Part shown: in pieces, positions 60,783-64,000 of the stretch
Numbering within the stretch: position 1 is the first letter of the stretch
Layout: each line of letters starts with the position of its first letter
DNA from: Microbispora rosea
GTDB taxonomy: Bacteria; Actinomycetota; Actinomycetes; Streptosporangiales; Streptosporangiaceae
Assembly (NCBI RefSeq): GCF_900156315.1
Contig: NZ_FTNI01000036.1
Coordinates: forward strand, 1-64,000
Reading direction: 5' to 3'
DNA length: 64,000 bases
Program-made: the position numbers and the translations under genes
The notes under the pieces: model-generated
Database searches by the model: none
What the model was told of the DNA's origin: nothing
What the model saw: the letters and a program-made list of their open reading frames with translations, nothing else

Positions 60783-61403
60783 GTGATCGATTCCTCGACG
60801 TTGCTGGTCTACGCCGCCGCCTCGGCGGCGGTGGTGGCCGTGCCCGGCCCCAACCATCTGTACATCGCCGCCCGGGGCGTAGCCCAGGGCCGCCGTGCCG
60901 GGGTCGCCTCGGCCCTCGGGGTGGAGACGGGCACGCTGCTCCACATCGCCGCGGCGGCGGCCGGCCTGTCCTATCTGCTCGCACGGTCCGCAGAGCTGTT
61001 CACCGCGGTGAAATGGGCCGGCGTCGTCTATCTGGCCTATCTCGGCGTCCGCGCCCTGACCCGCCGGGGCGCGGCCGGCGACGAGCCGAGGCCGCAGCCG
61101 CTGCGCCGGGTCTTCCTCGAAGGCGTCGTGGTCAACGTGCTGAATCCCAAGACCGTGCTGTTCTTCCTGGCGTTCCTGCCGCAGTTCGTGGATCCCTCGG
61201 GCGACGTGCCGGGGCAGGTCCTGCTTCTCGGACTGGTGATCGCCGTCATCGGGCTGGCCTCGGACCTCGCGTACGCGCTCACCGCCGGGTCGCTCGGCCG
61301 CCGCCTGCGCGCGAGCACGCTCAGGTACGTCTCGGGTGTGGCCTACCTGGTGCTCGCCCTCGTCGCCGCGCTGAGCGGGGCCGGGCGTACGGCGCGGGGC
61401 TGA
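60783..61403 (+). CDS. LysE/RhtB-family amino acid exporter
   Basis: A 206-residue membrane protein with six hydrophobic segments. The family signature is VVAVPGPNHLYIAARGVAQG, followed by GVETGTLLHIAAAAAGLSYL and FLEGVVVNVLNPKTVLFFLA. Members export amino acids or homoserine lactones; the substrate here is unknown. The start GTG 60783 is preceded by TAGCCT at about 60773 and no ribosome site, so it is probably leaderless. It ends one base before the convergent hydrolase gene stop. Confidence 0.92.
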   Translation: MIDSSTLLVYAAASAAVVAVPGPNHLYIAARGVAQGRRAGVASALGVETGTLLHIAAAAAGLSYLLARSAELFTAVKWAGVVYLAYLGVRALTRRGAAGDEPRPQPLRRVFLEGVVVNVLNPKTVLFFLAFLPQFVDPSGDVPGQVLLLGLVIAVIGLASDLAYALTAGSLGRRLRASTLRYVSGVAYLVLALVAALSGAGRTARG

Positions 61404-62111
61404 TCAGGCCGGGCAGGCGGACACGTCCTCGGCCGCTTTGTCGATGAAGCGGGCCAGCCCGGCGGGATCGGCGAGCACGGTCAGATGGCCCCGGCCGTGC
61501 AGGTGGGTGAGGCTGCCGTCGGCGCAGGCCCGTAGGAACGCCGACTCGTCGACGCGGAAGGGATCGCGGGCGCCGTTCAGCAGCCAGACCCTGCCGGGGT
61601 AGGCGGCCAGCGAGGCGAGGGGGTCCTCCGCCGTGACCGCCGCGACGACGGACGCCACGACCTCGCTGCTCAGCCCGCCCTCGATCATGGCTTCTCCGGC
61701 GGCCCCCGGCAGCATCCGCCGCAGCGCGAAGCGGCTCACCCGGTCGACCAGCGCGGGGTTGCGGGCGGCCAGGCGCCCGGCGAGCCGGTAGGCGTGCGCT
61801 CTGGGCCGATCCGGCCGGGCCGTGCAGCCCATCGCGACCAGGCCGGCGACGAGGTCCGGATGCCGGGCGGCGGTGGCGATGCCCACATAGCCGCCGAGGG
61901 ACAGCCCCACGACGAGGGCCCGCCCGCCCAGGCCCGCGATCGTCTCCGCGACGACGTCGCAGGCCGCCTCGGTGCCGTACGGCAGGCCGCGGCGGCGGCC
62001 GTGGCCGGGCAGGTCGGGGGCGGCGGACGGGGCCCGCAGCAGCGCCCGGACCGGCGACCACATCGTGCCGCTCAGCCGGATGCCGTGAACGAAGACCACC
62101 GGCATGCTCAT
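61404..62111 (-). CDS. Alpha/beta hydrolase
   Basis: A 235-residue serine hydrolase. The oxyanion region is VVFVHGIRLSGTMWSPV, the nucleophile elbow is VVGLSLGGYVG, and the acid lies in NGARDPFRVDE. The catalytic His is in LHGRGHLTVLADPAG. The Rossmann-like core is complete without a signal peptide. The divergent TetR gene and two operators in the gap suggest that this hydrolase is its regulated target, with the substrate or product as inducer. Start 62111, with an ATG 6 nt further in as an alternative. Confidence 0.9.
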   Translation of the reverse strand: MSMPVVFVHGIRLSGTMWSPVRALLRAPSAAPDLPGHGRRRGLPYGTEAACDVVAETIAGLGGRALVVGLSLGGYVGIATAARHPDLVAGLVAMGCTARPDRPRAHAYRLAGRLAARNPALVDRVSRFALRRMLPGAAGEAMIEGGLSSEVVASVVAAVTAEDPLASLAAYPGRVWLLNGARDPFRVDESAFLRACADGSLTHLHGRGHLTVLADPAGLARFIDKAAEDVSACPA

Positions 62112-62136
62112 GACACACCTCCTTCAAAACGCAACG

Positions 62137-62179
62137 CAACGGTGCGTTGTGTTTCTCATTAAAACACAACGGTGCGTTG
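62137..62179. promoter_or_regulatory. Two TetR operators CAACGGTGCGTTG
   Basis: The same 13-mer, with CAACG/CGTTG inverted arms, occurs at 62137-62149 and 62167-62179, 30 bp apart, in the 83-bp gap between the hydrolase and the tetR-type gene. Flanking bases extend the first copy to AACGCA-N4-TGCGTT. The pair can control both genes. Confidence 0.88.
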
Positions 62180-62194
62180 CAGTAAGCTCCCGCC

Positions 62195-62788
62195 ATGGCC
62201 CCACGCAAGAAGGACGACATCCTGAACGCCGCGCTGCGTCTGCTGGCGGAGAAGGGCTACGAGCGCCTGACCATCGAGGGTGTCGCCGAGCTGTCGGGGG
62301 TCAACAAGACGACGATCTACCGGTGGTGGCCGTCGAAGGCCGCCCTGCTCGGCACGGCGCTGGTCGAGGCGCAGGAGCTCGGCTTCGACGTGCCCGACAC
62401 CGGGAGCCTGCGCGGCGACCTCCACGCGCTGCTGGACGGTCTGGCCTGGCTGCTCACCACTCCCCCGGCGGCGGACATCGCCGTCGCGGCGCTCGGAGCC
62501 GCCGTCAACAGCCCCGAGCTGGCGGAGGCGGCCAAGGGCTTCTTCGCCGACCGGTTCGCCCGGGAGCAGCCGATCTTCGAGCGGGCCCGGGAGCGCGGTG
62601 AGCTCGCCGATTCCGCCGACCCGATGATGATCATGGATTTGCTCGCGGGCGCGGTCTGGCTGCGGGTGGTATTCCGGCAACTGCCCCTGGACGATGGTTT
62701 TACCGAGCGGGCGGTGAACGCCGTACTCGATGGGGTAGGGCGGCCAGGGGATCCCAGGGCAGGCCGACCGGCGCGGGCCGGCGGCTGA
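62195..62788 (+). CDS. TetR-family transcriptional regulator
   Basis: A 197-residue repressor. The N-terminal helix-turn-helix reads DDILNAALRLLAEKGYERLT, then AELSGVNKTTIYRWWPSKAA. The C-terminal ligand domain has the TetR_C_11-type layout (LLDGLAWLLTTPPAADIAVA, DPMMIMDLLAGAVWLRVVF). It is divergent from an alpha/beta hydrolase, with two identical operators between. ATG 62195 has no clear ribosome site. Confidence 0.93.
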   Translation: MAPRKKDDILNAALRLLAEKGYERLTIEGVAELSGVNKTTIYRWWPSKAALLGTALVEAQELGFDVPDTGSLRGDLHALLDGLAWLLTTPPAADIAVAALGAAVNSPELAEAAKGFFADRFAREQPIFERARERGELADSADPMMIMDLLAGAVWLRVVFRQLPLDDGFTERAVNAVLDGVGRPGDPRAGRPARAGG

Positions 62789-62987
62789 CCGGACGGATCG
62801 ACCGGACGGCCCGGCCAGGAGTGCCACGGGCGGGCCCTTCGCGACGGGTTCGCGGCGCCGCACGCTCCATGCGCGGCCGCGTGCGCCCGGCGCGTCGTTC
62901 CCGCGGACGTTCCATGACCCGCGCGGTCGCGTCCGCTCACGTCGTTCGCGCACATCCCAGCCGCGCCGGCCACGCCAGGCCGCACCA

Positions 62988-63043
62988 TGTCATGCCGCTG
63001 TGTCATGCCGCTGTGTCATGCCGTGCCGTGTCATGCCGTGCCC
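62988..63043 (+). repeat. Short tandem repeat of TGTCATGCCG units
   Basis: Four units follow one another: TGTCATGCCGCTG twice (13 bp) and TGTCATGCCGTGCC plus one base twice (15 bp). They lie in the non-coding gap 62789-63069, just before the next gene's ribosome site. This is a slippage-type repeat that may vary between strains. Confidence 0.85.
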
Positions 63044-63069
63044 CAGCGCCGACTGGAGGGAGCACACCG

Positions 63070-63666
63070 ATGACCATGTCCAGCAAACCGCCGAAACCGC
63101 ACGGCAAGCGGCCCCGGCTTCTCCTCGGAATCGCCGCGGCGCTCACCCTCGTCACCGGCGCGGGCCTCGCCACCGCGGGCGCGTCGGGCCAGGACCAGCC
63201 GCGCTACCCCCAGGAGGCACAGCTCCGGTCCGGTCCTGAGCAGTTCGGCATGACCGAGCTCGCGCTGCTCCAGCTCGGACCGGCCCGCCAGCCCAGCCCG
63301 TCCGGCGACTACCAGACCTTCACCAGCCAGACCGGCGCAGTGGAATCGGTGCGGAGCGGCGCCCTCACGGTGGACGGCCGCACCTACGCGATCGACGAGT
63401 CGACCAGGGTCGTCGCGGACTACAAGGGCCTGCAGGGGATCCAGCAGGGCGACCAGGTATGGGTCGTGGGCACGACCGGCGGCAGCCCTCGCGCGATCAT
63501 CGTCGCGGACGCCAGCCGCCCGGCCCTGCCGGGACACGGCGGAGGCGGCGCGCCCCCGGGGCAGACTCCGCAGACTCCGCAGACCCCGACCGCACCCGGC
63601 ACTCCCAGTGAGCCCGGCGCACCCGGCGAGTCGCCGTCGCCGGAGACGGTCCCACCCACCGAGTGA
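63070..63666 (+). CDS. Exported protein of unknown function (DUF5666-like beta domain)
   Basis: A 198-residue protein with a signal sequence or anchor (RLLLGIAAALTLVTGAGLAT) and a mature region containing TGAVESVRSGALTVDGRTYA and IQQGDQVWVVGTTGGSPRAI. This pattern resembles the small DUF5666 OB-like domain. The end is a Pro/Gly/Thr-rich tail (QTPQTPQTPTAPG), probably extended in the cell wall. TGGAGGGA precedes ATG 63070. Function unknown. Confidence 0.78.
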   Translation: MTMSSKPPKPHGKRPRLLLGIAAALTLVTGAGLATAGASGQDQPRYPQEAQLRSGPEQFGMTELALLQLGPARQPSPSGDYQTFTSQTGAVESVRSGALTVDGRTYAIDESTRVVADYKGLQGIQQGDQVWVVGTTGGSPRAIIVADASRPALPGHGGGGAPPGQTPQTPQTPTAPGTPSEPGAPGESPSPETVPPTE

Positions 63667-63719
63667 CATACGTCCGGCCACGGGCGGGGGCCCGGAGCGG
63701 CCCCCGCCCTGCGTGACGG

Positions 63720-64000
63720 TCAGGACGTGGAGAACGTGAACCAGTTGAGGTTGACGAAGTCGGCCGGCTGGCCGCTGCTGAAGGTGAGGTAGACCGTGTG
63801 GGTGCCGGTCGTCGGCGTGATGTTGGCCGGCACGGTCGTCCAGTTCTGCCAGCCGCCGGTGTTGCCGACGGCGAAGTCGCCGATCGGGGTCGCCGTCGGG
63901 CTGTCGAGCCTGACCTGGACGAGGCCGCTCACGCCGGCGGCCGCGCCGGAGGCGACCCTGGCCTTGAACTGCCGCGCCGCCGTCGAGCCGAAGTTCACGC
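63720..64000 (-). CDS. C-terminal CBM6-like carbohydrate-binding domain, partial
   Basis: The minus-strand frame runs off the window end. Its last 92 residues (FGSTAARQFKARVASGA, VQVRLDSPTATPIGDFAV, GGWQNWTTVPANIT, GTHTVYLTFSS, FVNLNWFTFS) are a clear family 6 carbohydrate-binding module, usually the last domain of secreted glycosidases. The catalytic part lies outside the window. With the GH3, GH64-like, GH95-like and beta-helix genes it adds to a strongly polysaccharide-degrading neighbourhood. Confidence 0.88.
   Translation of the reverse strand, partial: VNFGSTAARQFKARVASGAAAGVSGLVQVRLDSPTATPIGDFAVGNTGGWQNWTTVPANITPTTGTHTVYLTFSSGQPADFVNLNWFTFSTS

Noticed and set aside
62821..63069. N-terminal extension of the exported protein at 63070 through the TGTCATGCCG repeats
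   Set aside because: The frame is open but lacks a start signal. The repeats are out of phase (13- and 15-bp units), and a ribosome site and signal peptide mark ATG 63070.
1..64000. CRISPR arrays, insertion sequences, rRNA genes, riboswitches
   Set aside because: I saw no regularly spaced repeats with unique spacers, no transposase frames, and no rRNA or recognised riboswitch structures.

Overview
The window is high-GC DNA with GTG/ATG starts, 1- to 11-nt start/stop overlaps inside operons, and many secreted modular carbohydrate-active proteins. It also carries a SARP-type regulator and an aromatic (type II) polyketide cluster, so a filamentous actinomycete is the best reading. A Streptosporangiales-like genus is my guess from gene style only. 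I see no plasmid or phage backbone and no CRISPR array. The only RNA gene I can support is one tRNA-Arg(CCG).

Layout. 0-5 kb: the end of a surface protein, a NarL-type two-component system, and an aldo/keto reductase-Gfo/Idh operon divergent from a MarR regulator with two operators. 5-10.5 kb: two adjacent secreted glycan-degrading proteins (GH64-like and GH3) that share near-identical discoidin modules. 10.5-17 kb: metallo-hydrolase, AAA ATPase/DUF234, zinc-free dehydrogenase with ArsR-like regulator, RpiR regulator, M14 carboxypeptidase. 17.3-37.5 kb: a type II polyketide cluster. It holds an O-methyltransferase-fold enzyme, SDR, KS-alpha, KS-beta, ACP, a complete cluster-borne acetyl-CoA carboxylase (fused AccD-AccA, AccB, AccC), a methyltransferase, two unrelated cyclases, an FAD monooxygenase, an NAD(P)-binding reductase, a quinone oxidoreductase, MarR, a DHA2 exporter, a SARP/NB-ARC activator and a P450. 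37.5-47.4 kb: a truncated CotH-CBM2 remnant at the cluster edge, then a membrane-anchored gluzincin/beta-propeller pair, a lipoprotein, VOC and other small genes, a frameshifted Ser/Thr kinase and an S4 protein. 47.4-55.8 kb: two secreted RICIN-tailed carbohydrate-active genes whose upstream and downstream flanks are duplicated although the coding cores differ, with a decayed toxin-antitoxin pair between them. 55.9-60.2 kb: nitronate monooxygenase followed by a graveyard (narK/narI remnants, YdcF pseudogene) and the tRNA. 60.3-64 kb: housekeeping-like small genes, a TetR/hydrolase pair and the end of a CBM6 protein.

How the genes work together. In the cluster, ACC supplies malonyl-CoA, KS-alpha/KS-beta/ACP build a poly-beta-ketone chain, the two cyclases fold it, and the SDR, FAD oxygenase, methyltransferases, quinone reductase and P450 tailor it. 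The DHA2 pump exports the product. Three regulatory layers are visible. A MarR operator is shared between the pump and the quinone oxidoreductase. A GCTCAGT-N5-TTGAGCG element is shared by the promoters of the first cluster gene and the P450. TTA codons occur in the SARP gene and in the P450 gene. Decay is unusually visible outside the cluster: I count seven broken or remnant genes.
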